This document shows positions 46,917 to 55,361 of a stretch of DNA of 64,000 bases, one piece after another. The position numbers were made by a program, and so were the translations under genes. Below the pieces are notes generated by a model. That model ran no database searches. It saw nothing but the letters and a program-made list of their open reading frames with translations, and had not been told where the DNA came from. The stretch is from Halomonas urumqiensis (GTDB taxonomy: Bacteria; Pseudomonadota; Gammaproteobacteria; Pseudomonadales; Halomonadaceae): contig NZ_PYUD01000002.1 of NCBI RefSeq assembly GCF_003028575.1, positions 372,001 through 436,000 of the forward strand. The letters run 5' to 3'. The first letter of the stretch is position 1. Each line of letters opens with the position of its first letter.

Positions 46917-47033
46917 CCGGGGTCTCCTCGTGCCGATGAATTCAAGAGCCACAGGATAGCGTGTCAAGGCCGACTTGTCTTGGTTGCGGAAATGCCTTCC
47001 AGAAGCACTCGGGCGTCATCCGGCGTCAGGCCC

Positions 47034-47819
47034 CTAGCGATCTCGCCAGACAGGCCGGCGCTTGTCGATAAAGGCATCGATGCCTTCGGCGACATCCTCG
47101 GCCAGCATGTTGCAGGCCATCACCTCGCCGGCATAGGCGTAGGCCTCGTCCAGCGGCATGGCGAGCTGGCGGTGGAACATCGCCTTTCCGGTACGCAACG
47201 CCACGGCGCTCTTGGCGCAGATGCTCGAGGTCAGCTCGTCGAGCACGCGGTCCAGGGCCTCGTCATCGGCCACGCGATTCACCAGCCCCCAGTCGCGGGC
47301 CTGCTCGGCATCGATGAATTCGCCGGTGAACAGCAGTTCCATGGCGCGCTTGCGGCTCACATTGCGCGACAGCGCCACCGCCGGCGTAGAGCAGAACAGC
47401 CCGGTATTGATGCCAGACACGGCGAAGCGCGCCGAGCGCGCCGCCACGGCGAGGTCGCAACTCGCCACCAGTTGGCATCCCGCCGCGGTGGCCAGCCCCT
47501 GGACGCGGGCGATCACCGGCACCGGCAGGGCCACGATGGCCTGCATCACCGCGCCGCAGCGCGCGAATAGCTGCTGGTAGTAGGCCTTGTCCGGGTTGGC
47601 GCGCATCTGCTTGAGATCATGGCCGGCGCAGAAGGCGCGCCCTTCGGCGGCGAGCACCACGCAGCGCACCTGCTCGTCGCTTGCCAGCCTTTCGAGTTCG
47701 TCGGCGAGTGCGCCCAGCATCTCCTCGGAGAGGGCGTTGAAGCGGCTGGGGCGGCTCAGCGTCAGGGTGGCGACGCCACTGTCATCGTGGCGATGCAGGG
47801 GTGGGGTATCATTCGACAT
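47034..47819 (-). CDS. enoyl-CoA hydratase/isomerase family protein lacking both catalytic glutamates
   Basis: A 261-residue crotonase-fold protein. RFNALSEEMLGALADELERL near residue 26 and AEGRAFCAGHDLKQM near residue 58 form the CoA and oxyanion-hole segments. In hydratases two glutamates follow; here the first position reads AAGCQLVAS (Gln instead of Glu) and the second region reads AVSGINTGLFCSTPAV with no Glu. That matches the ECHDC3-type branch, whose activity is unclear. So I call the fold with confidence but not the hydratase reaction. It is between an IclR regulator and the diguanylate cyclase. Confidence 0.85.
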   Translation of the reverse strand: MSNDTPPLHRHDDSGVATLTLSRPSRFNALSEEMLGALADELERLASDEQVRCVVLAAEGRAFCAGHDLKQMRANPDKAYYQQLFARCGAVMQAIVALPVPVIARVQGLATAAGCQLVASCDLAVAARSARFAVSGINTGLFCSTPAVALSRNVSRKRAMELLFTGEFIDAEQARDWGLVNRVADDEALDRVLDELTSSICAKSAVALRTGKAMFHRQLAMPLDEAYAYAGEVMACNMLAEDVAEGIDAFIDKRRPVWRDR

Positions 47820-47859
47820 CGTGGTTGCTCCGCTGCGGTGGTCGTGGGTCCATGGGGGA

Positions 47860-49410
47860 TCAGGTCATGACGCAGTTTCGACCGCTGCCCTTGGCGCGAT
47901 AGAGTGCCATATCGGCCTGCTGGATCAGTCTGTGCAAGTCGGCGCTCCCATCCCACTGTGCCACACCGAAGCTTGCCGAGACATGTATGCGAGTGGTGCC
48001 TTGGACGATTTCCAGCGCTCCCAGAGCGTCACGGATACGCTCCGCGACATGGCGTGCCTGTTGCCGATTGGCGTGGGAAAGCAGGATGACGAACTCCTCT
48101 CCGCCGAGTCTGGCGAAGAGGTCGCTGGGGCGCAGTGCGGCCTGAACCGGCGCGACCAGCTCACGGAGCACCGCGTCGCCTGCCTCGTGGCCATGGATAT
48201 CGTTGATCGACTTGAAGTGATCCAGGTCGAACATGATCAGTGCCGCCTTGCTTTGGTCCAGCGCCAGTCGGTTGAGTTCGCGCTGGGCCTGGGTCTCGAA
48301 ATGCCGACGGTTGGGAAAGCCGGTCAGGAAGTCGGTGGTAGCGACTTTCTCTAGCTGGGTATTGGCTTGCTGAAGGGCCTGGTTGGCATGCTCGAGGTCG
48401 GCGGTGCGTTCGGCGATGCGTGCTTCCAGCAGGCTGTTCTGGGCCTTTAGCTCATTATCCTGGCGGATCAGGGTCAGGCGTTGCTGGGCGATTTCGTGCA
48501 GCAGGATCGCCAATCCCACCGAGAGCACGGCGACGATCGCCAGGTACTCCTGGGTCACCCATACCGCATCCTGCGGTTCAATGCCGGGGTAAGGGTAGAT
48601 GCCACGAGTCAGATGCCCCACCGCCAGGCTTGCGATCAGCGAGACCGTCAGTGTCGCCCCGGCCACCCCGAAGCGCAGCGCCGACCAGATGCCCAGGGGC
48701 ACCAGCAGGATCGGCGAGAAGTGAAAGCTCAGTTGAGTGGGGGTGTCCTGAACGAAGGCCAGCATGCCGATCAGCACGGTGGCTACCCACAGCAGGAGCA
48801 GTTCGGCGCCGCCTGCCAAACTGAACCGGAGAGGGTGTCGAGAGGCCAGGCGTTGCCAGAGTGTGACGAAAAGCGGCGTCAGCAGCAGCAAGCCGAGGGC
48901 ATCACCAAACCACCATAGCCGCCACAGCATGAGATAGCTGCTGTCGGCACGTCCCAGGGCAAGGTAGACACCCGCCCCCAGCAGGGCCGCAACCGTCGAG
49001 CTCAGCAATGGGCCGAACAGCAGGAAGCAGGCGCCATTGCGCAGGTGGCGGAAACTGAACTCGCCGCCCGTGAAGTGGCGGATCAGCCAGGCGGCCACGG
49101 AGGTTTCCAGCAGATTGATCAAGCCGAATGCCAGGGCGGCCGGCAGCGGAAAGCTCGGCAGGTCGGCGGCCAGTTCCGCGCATAGTGCGGCGACGGCCAC
49201 GGCGGGCCACTGGCGGAAGGGCAGCACAAGAAACGCGGCCAGCAACACCGCATTGGGTGGCCAGAGAACGGCGATACCCTCGGGAGTGATGGTCTGATGG
49301 ACTCCGATCCAGGCACCTGCATAGTACGCAAGGCCTATCAGGGTCATGCGGACCAGCGTCTGGCGAATTCGCTTGTCCGTCACGTGCTCGATTCCTTGTT
49401 GGGGAGACAT
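47860..49410 (-). CDS. membrane MASE1-GGDEF diguanylate cyclase
   Basis: A 516-residue protein. Residues ~20-300 form a MASE1-type sensor with about eight hydrophobic segments (VLWPPNAVLLAAFLVLP, then LLRLWWFGDALGLLLLTPLF-like). A coiled coil (about 305-350) leads to a GGDEF domain (about 350-516). The active site is GGEEF at residues 436-440 and is intact. The inhibitory site RxxD (RPSD, 427-430) sits five residues upstream. DFLTGFPNRRHFE and FDLDHFKSINDIHGHEAGD are the substrate-binding segments. It should make c-di-GMP in response to an unknown ligand and is product-inhibited. Its product may feed PelD. Confidence 0.92.
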   Translation of the reverse strand: MSPQQGIEHVTDKRIRQTLVRMTLIGLAYYAGAWIGVHQTITPEGIAVLWPPNAVLLAAFLVLPFRQWPAVAVAALCAELAADLPSFPLPAALAFGLINLLETSVAAWLIRHFTGGEFSFRHLRNGACFLLFGPLLSSTVAALLGAGVYLALGRADSSYLMLWRLWWFGDALGLLLLTPLFVTLWQRLASRHPLRFSLAGGAELLLLWVATVLIGMLAFVQDTPTQLSFHFSPILLVPLGIWSALRFGVAGATLTVSLIASLAVGHLTRGIYPYPGIEPQDAVWVTQEYLAIVAVLSVGLAILLHEIAQQRLTLIRQDNELKAQNSLLEARIAERTADLEHANQALQQANTQLEKVATTDFLTGFPNRRHFETQAQRELNRLALDQSKAALIMFDLDHFKSINDIHGHEAGDAVLRELVAPVQAALRPSDLFARLGGEEFVILLSHANRQQARHVAERIRDALGALEIVQGTTRIHVSASFGVAQWDGSADLHRLIQQADMALYRAKGSGRNCVMT

Positions 49411-49481
49411 GCCTGATGTGTGGCCCGGCGCCCACCAGCTTACACGCTATCGCGTTGAGCGTCGTGAGGGTTCAAACAACG

Positions 49482-49520
49482 CAAAACACCGCGAGCTCGG
49501 AGCGAGCTGGCGGTGTTTTG
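49482..49520 (-). terminator. terminator hairpin downstream of serA
   Basis: CAAAACACCGC (49482-49492) pairs with GCGGTGTTTTG (49510-49520) to give an 11-base outer stem. An inner AGCTC/GAGCT pairing extends it. On the minus strand the T-rich arm (GGTGTTTTG) acts as a U-tract. It lies 27 bases past the serA stop. Confidence 0.7.
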
Positions 49521-49546
49521 GGTGACGACTGGAGGCAGGTACCGCC

Positions 49547-50797
49547 TTAGTCCTCGAAGTTGGTCTCGGAGTAGAGTGCGCGAACGCGCAGCGTGTGCTC
49601 GACGTGCTTGAGCGCTTCGAGTGCCTTGGCCCCATAGGCCTTGTCGACATCGATGACCACGTAGCCGACCTTGTCGTTGGTCTGCAGGTACTGGCCAGAG
49701 ATGTTGATGCCGTTCTCGGAAAGCACCTGGTTGATCTTCGACAGCACGCCCGGCACGTTGTCGTGGATGTGCAGCAGGCGGTGCTTGTCCGGGTGGGCCG
49801 GCAACGCCACTTCGGGGAAGTTCACCGAGGTCACGGTGGTGCCGTTGTCGGAGTAGGTGATCAGTTTCTCGGAAACCTCGATGCCGATGTTCTCCTGGGC
49901 CTCGAGGGTCGAGCCACCCACATGCGGGGTGAGGATCACGTTGTCCAGGCCGCGCAAGGGGCTGACGAACTCCTCGTCGTTGCCCTTGGGCTCCACCGGG
50001 AAGACATCGATGGCCGCGCCATTGAGCCTGCCGGCCTGGATCGCCTCGGCCAGTGCCTCGATCACCACCACGCTGCCGCGCGAGGCATTGATCAGGATGC
50101 CGCCATGCTTCATCAGCGCGAGCTGCTCGGCACCGATCATCCACTGGGTGGAGGGTATCTCCGGCACATGCAGGCTGACCACATCGGCACGCGCCAGCAG
50201 CTCTTCGAGGCTGCCCACCTGGCGGGCATTGCCCATGCCGAGCTTGGTGACCACGTCGTAATAGATGACATCGAAGCCCAGCGACTCGGCCAGCACCGAG
50301 AGTTGCGAGCCGATGCTGCCGTAGCCGACGATGCCCAGTGTCTTGCCGCGCGCCTCGTGGGAATTCTTGGCACTCTTCAGCCAGCCGCCGCGATGGGCGC
50401 GGGCATTCTTCTCGGGAATGCCGCGCAGCAGCATGATCGCCTGGGCCAACACCAGCTCCGCCACCGAACGGGTGTTGGAGTAGGGGGCGTTGAAGACCGG
50501 GATGCCGCGCACCAGGGCGGCATTGAGGTCGACCTGGTTGGTGCCGATGCAGAAGCATCCCACTGCGGTCAGCTTCTCCGCGGCGGCGAAGACCCGTTCG
50601 GTAAGCTGGGTACGCGAGCGAATGCCGAGGAAGTGGACATCGCGGATCTTGTCGATCAGCGACGCCTCGTCCAGCGAGGTCGGCAGGTGCTCGATATTGG
50701 TGTATCCAGCGTTGAGCAGATTGTCCACCGCGCTCTGGTGGACGCCCTCAAGCAGCAGGATCTTGATCTTGCTCTTGTCCAGGGACGTTTTGGCCAT
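49547..50797 (-). CDS. serA: D-3-phosphoglycerate dehydrogenase
   Basis: A 416-residue enzyme of serine synthesis. The N-terminal substrate domain (IKILLLEGVHQSAVDNLLNA) is followed by an NAD-binding domain with LGIVGYGSIGSQLSVLAESL near residue 153. Catalytic residues lie in NASRGSVVVIEAL and HVGGSTLEAQENIG (His). The C-terminal ACT domain (about 340-416; LLHIHDNVPGVLSKINQVLS) binds serine for feedback inhibition. The ATG at 50797 fits the family; upstream residues from 50830 do not. A strong hairpin terminator lies just downstream. Confidence 0.97.
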   Translation of the reverse strand: MAKTSLDKSKIKILLLEGVHQSAVDNLLNAGYTNIEHLPTSLDEASLIDKIRDVHFLGIRSRTQLTERVFAAAEKLTAVGCFCIGTNQVDLNAALVRGIPVFNAPYSNTRSVAELVLAQAIMLLRGIPEKNARAHRGGWLKSAKNSHEARGKTLGIVGYGSIGSQLSVLAESLGFDVIYYDVVTKLGMGNARQVGSLEELLARADVVSLHVPEIPSTQWMIGAEQLALMKHGGILINASRGSVVVIEALAEAIQAGRLNGAAIDVFPVEPKGNDEEFVSPLRGLDNVILTPHVGGSTLEAQENIGIEVSEKLITYSDNGTTVTSVNFPEVALPAHPDKHRLLHIHDNVPGVLSKINQVLSENGINISGQYLQTNDKVGYVVIDVDKAYGAKALEALKHVEHTLRVRALYSETNFED

Positions 50798-50967
50798 GGT
50801 CGAATCAACCCCTTCCGGCGCGAGCCGCATACAGTGTCATGGGTAAGTGAGAGGGCGCTCATGGTAGCACAGCCAGGCGATGAGCCAGGATGAAAATGCT
50901 GCGCTGCCGAGATGAATGCGTTGCAAGTTGACCCAAGCGGTCAACCCCGACAGCCCCCTGGGGGGCG

Positions 50968-50975
50968 TGTATACT
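50968..50975 (+). promoter_or_regulatory. probable -10 region for xseB-ispA-dxs
   Basis: TGTATACT at 50968-50975 is a good -10 hexamer, about 76 bases before the xseB ATG. No convincing -35 is placed at the right distance; a TTGACC at 50928 is 36 bases away and is too far. The same octamer wording (GTGTATACT) occurs before the rhodanese gene at 38209. Confidence 0.4.
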
Positions 50976-51050
50976 GTGCCCTTCGGGAATTACCCGGTAC
51001 TTGCGAATACATTATCCGAATACATCATCGCCACTGCGGCAGAGAGCAAC

Positions 51051-51356
51051 ATGGCAGACAACCCTAGCCCCGAGCGCCACCCGCCAGCGGATAGCTCCCA
51101 GGTGGAGCCTTCCGACTTGGACTTCGCCGCCACCGTCGAGCGGCTGGAACGCCTGGTCGAGCGACTGGAATCGGGCGAGCTGACCCTGGAGGGGTCGCTG
51201 GGTGCCTTCGAGGAGGGCGTGCGCCTGACCCGCGATGCCCAACGGCGGCTCGATGAGGCCGAACTCAAGGTGCGATCCCTGACCGAGGGCGCTGACGGCG
51301 GAATCGAGCTTGCGCCTTTCGCCGGGCCGGACGAGGAAGACACGCGTGAACGCTGA
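51051..51356 (+). CDS. xseB: exodeoxyribonuclease VII small subunit
   Basis: A 101-residue helical protein. DFAATVERLERLVERLESGE near residue 25 and LTLEGSLGAFEEGVRLTRDA near residue 45 are the XseB core. It binds XseA to form the single-strand-specific exonuclease VII. The ATG at 51051 is chosen over the frame opening at 50916, which covers the promoter. The stop overlaps the ispA GTG by 11 bases, so xseB-ispA-dxs form one operon, as is common in gammaproteobacteria. Confidence 0.93.
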   Translation: MADNPSPERHPPADSSQVEPSDLDFAATVERLERLVERLESGELTLEGSLGAFEEGVRLTRDAQRRLDEAELKVRSLTEGADGGIELAPFAGPDEEDTRER

Positions 51357-52227
51357 CAACCTGCCGGCGCGTCTCGGTATCGATCGCGCCCGGGTGGATG
51401 CCCGGCTGGTGGCGCTGTTCGACGCACGTTCGGCCCCCTCGCCGCGTCTCGATGCGGCCATGCGCCACGGTGTGCTGGTCGGCGGCAAGCGGTTGCGACC
51501 GATACTGGTGTATGCCGCCGGCCGCGCACTTGGAGCCGCTGATGAGGACTTGGACGCCCCGGCCATGGCCATCGAACTGGTCCATGCCTACTCGCTGGTC
51601 CACGATGACCTGCCGGCGATGGACGACGATGACCTGCGGCGTGGCCAGCCCACGGTGCACCGCGCCTATGACGAGGCCACCGCGATCCTTGCTGGCGATG
51701 CCTTGCAGGCGTTGGCCTTCGAGGTGCTCGCAGGGTGCGGGTTGCGCCTGGGCGAGATGGTGCGAACACTCGCCGAGGCGGCTGGCCGCGATGGCATGGT
51801 GGGCGGTCAGGCGCTGGATCTTGCCGCGGTGGGTGGCCACCCCGATGCCGAGGCGCTGGCTGCCATGCATGGCTACAAGACCGGCGCCCTGATTCGTGCC
51901 GCGGTGCGCCTGGGCGGGCTGGTGGCAGTGTCGGCGCATGACCCGAGGCTGGCCGCGCTGGATGCCTATGCCAGGGCCATCGGCCTGGCCTTCCAGATCC
52001 ATGACGATGTACTCGACGTGACCGGTGACACCGCGACCCTCGGCAAGGTGTCGGGTGCGGATGCCGCGCGCGACAAGCCGACCTATCCCGCGTTGCTGGG
52101 GCTCGAGGGTGCCCGTTTGCGGGCCGCGGAGCTGGTCGAGCAGGCGGTCGAGTCGCTTGCTCCCCTGGGGCCGGCTGGCGCACCGCTCGCCGAGCTTGCC
52201 CGCTACATGATCGAGCGTGACCATTGA
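51346..52227 (+). CDS. ispA: farnesyl diphosphate synthase
   Basis: A 293-residue prenyltransferase that condenses IPP with DMAPP and [17 protein letters not shown] is the substrate-binding start. The first aspartate-rich motif is [15 protein letters not shown] near residue 86, and the second is [13 protein letters not shown] near residue 213. The start is GTG at 51346, with GAGGA upstream, inside the xseB 3' end. It is followed by dxs, which feeds the same isoprenoid pathway. Confidence 0.95.
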   Translation: MNADNLPARLGIDRARVDARLVALFDARSAPSPRLDAAMRHGVLVGGKRLRPILVYAAGRALGAADEDLDAPAMAIELVHAYSLVHDDLPAMDDDDLRRGQPTVHRAYDEATAILAGDALQALAFEVLAGCGLRLGEMVRTLAEAAGRDGMVGGQALDLAAVGGHPDAEALAAMHGYKTGALIRAAVRLGGLVAVSAHDPRLAALDAYARAIGLAFQIHDDVLDVTGDTATLGKVSGADAARDKPTYPALLGLEGARLRAAELVEQAVESLAPLGPAGAPLAELARYMIERDH

Positions 52228-52273
52228 GGTGGCGCCATCGCGGGATGGCGTCGCCACGACAGACAGGGCCCAC

Positions 52274-54184
52274 ATGAAGCTGTTCGAAGATATTCCCGTC
52301 GAGCGTCCGGTGACGCCCCTGCTCGACTCTCTGGACACCCCGGGCGCGTTGCGCGCGATGTCCACCCCCCAGTTGATGCAGGTGGCCGATGAACTGCGCG
52401 CCTACCTGCTCTACAGCGTGGGTGTTTCCGGCGGGCATTTCGGTGCCGGTCTCGGCGTAGTGGAGCTCACCGTGGCGCTGCATCAGGCGCTGGAAACCCC
52501 GTACGACCGGCTGGTGTGGGATGTCGGCCACCAGGCTTACCCGCACAAGATACTGACCGGGCGACGCCAGGCGATGACCGGCATCCGGCAGTACGGTGGC
52601 CTGGCGGCCTTTCCGCGCCGTGCCGAGTCATCCTTCGATACGTTCGGGGTCGGCCATTCCAGTACGTCGATCTCGGCGGCGCTTGGCATGGCGCTGGCCG
52701 CCCGCACGCGTGGCGAGAAGCGCCGGGTCTGTGCGGTGATCGGTGATGGGGCGCTGACCGCCGGCATGGCTTTCGAGGCGCTGGCGCATGCCGGCCACGT
52801 GGATGCCAACCTGCTGGTGATACTCAACGACAACGAGATGTCGATCTCCGAAAACGTCGGCGGCATTGCCAGTTATCTGGCACGCATCCTGGTCAGCAAG
52901 CCCTACACCACCATGCGCGAGGGCGGCAAGAAGGTGTTGTCACACCTGCCGGGTGCGCTGGAGCTGGCGCGGCGCACCGAGGAGCACATGAAGGGCATGG
53001 TGAGCCCCGCCACGCTGTTCGAGGAGATGGGCTTCAACTACATCGGTCCCATCGATGGGCACGACTTGCCGCTGCTGTTGCAGACCCTGCGCAGCATGCG
53101 TGACCTCGAAGGCCCCCAGTTCCTGCACGTGAAGACCCGCAAGGGGCGTGGCTTCCTGCCCGCCGAAGCCGACCCCATCGGCTATCACGCCATCACCAAG
53201 CTGGAGAAGAACGGCGACACCCCGCCGCCGCTGAAGCCCTCCACGCCGCCGCCGAAGCCTAAAAAGAAATACTGCAACGTCTTCGGCGACTGGCTGTGCG
53301 ACATGGCGGCGGTCGACGAGCGGCTGATCGGCATCACCCCGGCGATGCGCGAGGGCTCGGACCTGATTCGCTTCTCGAAGGAATACCCCGATCGCTACTA
53401 CGACGTGGCGATCGCCGAGCAGCACGCGGTGACCCTGGCCGCGGGCATGGCCTGCGAGGACATGAAACCGGTGGTGGCGATCTATTCGACCTTCCTGCAG
53501 CGCGGCTACGATCAGCTCATCCATGACGTGGCGGTGCAGCAGCTCGATGTCACCTTCGCCATCGATCGCGCTGGGGTCGTTGGGGAGGATGGCCCCACCC
53601 ACCATGGCAGCATGGATCTCTCCTTCCTGCGCTGCGTGCCCGGCATGGTGATCCTGGCGCCGGCCGACGAAGCCGAATGCCGGGCCATGCTCAGCGCCGC
53701 CTACCATCATCCAGGACCGGCCGCGGTGCGCTACCCGCGTGGCACCGGCCCCGGGGTCGAGATTCCCGCCCACCTGGAACCGCTGGAGATCGGCCGTGCC
53801 CAGCGCCGCCGTCGCGGTGGGGCCGAAGGCCCGCGGGTGGCGCTGTTGGCCTTCGGCAGCCTGAATGGTGTCGCCGCCGAGGTCGCCGAACGGCTGGATG
53901 CCAGCCACCTCAACATGCGCAGCATCAAGCCGCTGGACCGCGAGGTCGTACTCGATGCCGCCGACGAACACGACCTGTTGGTGACCCTGGAGGAGAACGT
54001 GGTGGCCGGTGGCGCCGGCAGCGCCGTCAATGAGTTGCTGATGGCGGAAGGCGTGCGGGTGGAGGTGCTCAATCTCGGCCTGCCCGATGCGTTCGTCGAG
54101 CATGGCAAGCCCGCCGAGCTGCTCGGCGACTGTGGACTCGATGCCGACGGTGTCGAGACGTCGATTCGTGCCCGATTGCCCTGA
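52274..54184 (+). CDS. dxs: 1-deoxy-D-xylulose-5-phosphate synthase
   Basis: A 636-residue thiamine diphosphate enzyme that starts the MEP isoprenoid pathway. [18 protein letters not shown], then [18 protein letters not shown] hold the thiamine region, [16 protein letters not shown] is the GDG motif with the cofactor metal, and [14 protein letters not shown] is in the transketolase central domain. The ATG at 52274 resembles the usual N-terminus ([17 protein letters not shown]). A GTG at 52217 overlapping the end of ispA is an alternative that adds 19 residues. The downstream region from 320 has a Pro/Lys linker ([10 protein letters not shown]). Confidence 0.96.
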   Translation: MKLFEDIPVERPVTPLLDSLDTPGALRAMSTPQLMQVADELRAYLLYSVGVSGGHFGAGLGVVELTVALHQALETPYDRLVWDVGHQAYPHKILTGRRQAMTGIRQYGGLAAFPRRAESSFDTFGVGHSSTSISAALGMALAARTRGEKRRVCAVIGDGALTAGMAFEALAHAGHVDANLLVILNDNEMSISENVGGIASYLARILVSKPYTTMREGGKKVLSHLPGALELARRTEEHMKGMVSPATLFEEMGFNYIGPIDGHDLPLLLQTLRSMRDLEGPQFLHVKTRKGRGFLPAEADPIGYHAITKLEKNGDTPPPLKPSTPPPKPKKKYCNVFGDWLCDMAAVDERLIGITPAMREGSDLIRFSKEYPDRYYDVAIAEQHAVTLAAGMACEDMKPVVAIYSTFLQRGYDQLIHDVAVQQLDVTFAIDRAGVVGEDGPTHHGSMDLSFLRCVPGMVILAPADEAECRAMLSAAYHHPGPAAVRYPRGTGPGVEIPAHLEPLEIGRAQRRRRGGAEGPRVALLAFGSLNGVAAEVAERLDASHLNMRSIKPLDREVVLDAADEHDLLVTLEENVVAGGAGSAVNELLMAEGVRVEVLNLGLPDAFVEHGKPAELLGDCGLDADGVETSIRARLP

Positions 54185-54240
54185 TGGCAAGGGGGGATCG
54201 GGGCGGCCTACGCCATCCTTAGCCTATGCGGAGTCAGTAG

Positions 54241-54876
54241 ATGATCACCCTCTACAGTTTTCCCTCGTCGCGCTCGCTGCGAGTCGCCTGGACACTTGAA
54301 GAGCTGGGCCTCGAGTACGCCTGCCAGCATGTCGATCTCGCCGCCGGACAGGGGCGCGCGGCCGAGCATCTGGCCCGCCACCCCGATGGCAAGGTGCCGG
54401 CCATTCAGGAAGACGACCTCACGCTGTTCGAGTCGGGGGCAATTTGCCGCTACCTTGCCGAGCGCCACGGCGAACCTGGCCACCTGTTGCCTGCCGCCGC
54501 CGCCGAGCGGGCACTCGTCGACCAATGGCTGTTCTTCGTCGTTGGCGAACTGGAGCAGCCACTGTGGACCCAGGGCAAGCACAAGTTCGCCCTCCCGCGC
54601 GACAAGCGCGTGCCCGCCGTGCTGCCCACTGCCGCCTGGGAATTCCAGCGCGCGCTTTCGGTCCTGCAGTCGCGGCTGGCGGAGCGTGATTGGCTGGTCG
54701 GGTCGCACTTCACCCTGGCCGACCTGATGGTCGCCCATACCCTGAGCTGGGCGGTGATGTTCAAGCACCGCCTGCCCGATGACCTCGAGGCGTATCGCCA
54801 GCGCTGCCAGGCGCGCCCGGCATTGGCCCGGGCGGTTGAGCGTGAGCGCCAGGCTGCCGAGTCCTCCCGGGCCTGA
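54241..54876 (+). CDS. glutathione S-transferase family protein
   Basis: A 211-residue cytosolic protein. The N-terminal thioredoxin-fold domain (TLYSFPSSRSLRVAWTLEEL) is GST type with Ser/Arg in the active-site stretch, HPDGKVPAIQEDDLTLFESGAI has the cis-Pro and the Glu-Ser glutathione contact (ES), and an all-helical C-terminal domain follows (VGSHFTLADLMVAHTLSW). Class and substrate cannot be told. It stands 56 bases past dxs and may be in its own transcript. Confidence 0.9.
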   Translation: MITLYSFPSSRSLRVAWTLEELGLEYACQHVDLAAGQGRAAEHLARHPDGKVPAIQEDDLTLFESGAICRYLAERHGEPGHLLPAAAAERALVDQWLFFVVGELEQPLWTQGKHKFALPRDKRVPAVLPTAAWEFQRALSVLQSRLAERDWLVGSHFTLADLMVAHTLSWAVMFKHRLPDDLEAYRQRCQARPALARAVERERQAAESSRA

Positions 54877-54975
54877 AGCATGGCGAGCACTGTGTATAGC
54901 GGCACGCTTGCCTGCACGAAACGCCTGCCTTCTTGAAACGCCTGCCTGGCGCTTGCCAAGGGTTTCCTGACCGAC

Positions 54976-55197
54976 ATGCCAAGCATCGATCTTGCGATCG
55001 ACCTCTCCCGCGAGGCCTGCCTTGCCCACTATGAAGGCCGGGCGGGCCAGGTGATCGCGCGCAGTCTGGATGGGCGTCGCGTGGTTTTTCCCGCCGAGGC
55101 ATTGCGCCGGGTAGTGACACGTGATGGGGTGAGAGGCATCTACCGATTGTGCTTCAGTGACGCCGGGCGTTTTATCTCGATCCAGAGGCTCGGGTGA
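54976..55197 (+). CDS. DUF2835 family small protein
   Basis: A 73-residue protein. The pattern IDLAIDLSREACLAHYEGRA, then SLDGRRVVFPAEALRRVVTRDG, and GIYRLCFSDAGRFISIQRL matches the DUF2835 family, for which no function is known. It is predicted to be a small beta-rich cytosolic protein. The ribosome site is weak. It lies between the glutathione S-transferase gene and the c-di-GMP block and could be unrelated to both. Confidence 0.8.
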   Translation: MPSIDLAIDLSREACLAHYEGRAGQVIARSLDGRRVVFPAEALRRVVTRDGVRGIYRLCFSDAGRFISIQRLG

Positions 55198-55228
55198 GCT
55201 GCCTGGCGTGACAGGCTCGAGGTGCGCC

Positions 55229-55263
55229 TTCAAGGCTCTCATTCAAGGCCTCATTCAAGATCA
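55229..55263. repeat. imperfect 12-13-bp tandem repeat
   Basis: Three adjacent copies of a unit starting TTCAAGG (TTCAAGGCTCTCA, TTCAAGGCCTCA, TTCAAGATCA) at 55229-55241, 55242-55253 and 55254-55263. The last copy overlaps a candidate sigma-28 -35 element. Confidence 0.7.
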
Positions 55264-55281
55264 GCGTGCCTGGGCCGATAG
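55255..55281 (+). promoter_or_regulatory. candidate sigma-28 (FliA) promoter for the LOV-GGDEF-EAL gene
   Basis: TCAAGATC at 55255-55262 and GCCGATAG at 55274-55281 are separated by 11 bases. The -10 side matches the FliA consensus GCCGATAA at 7 of 8 positions; the -35 side matches TAAAGTTT at only 5 of 8. It lies 80 bases before the ATG at 55362. The spacing is exact, but the -35 is weak. Confidence 0.5.
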
Positions 55282-55361
55282 CGATGAGTGGCGCCGGCAT
55301 CGGGAGGGCCCCATCCACCGAGCCCGAGAAGCGCCATACGCCAGCAGGGAGGGTGCGTGTC

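Noticed and set aside
49595-50893. 432-codon open frame antisense to serA
   Set aside because: serA is complete; no supporting motif or context for the antisense frame.
50928-50933. TTGACC as a -35 for the xseB promoter
   Set aside because: It lies 36 bases from the -10 hexamer, far beyond the usual 16-18.
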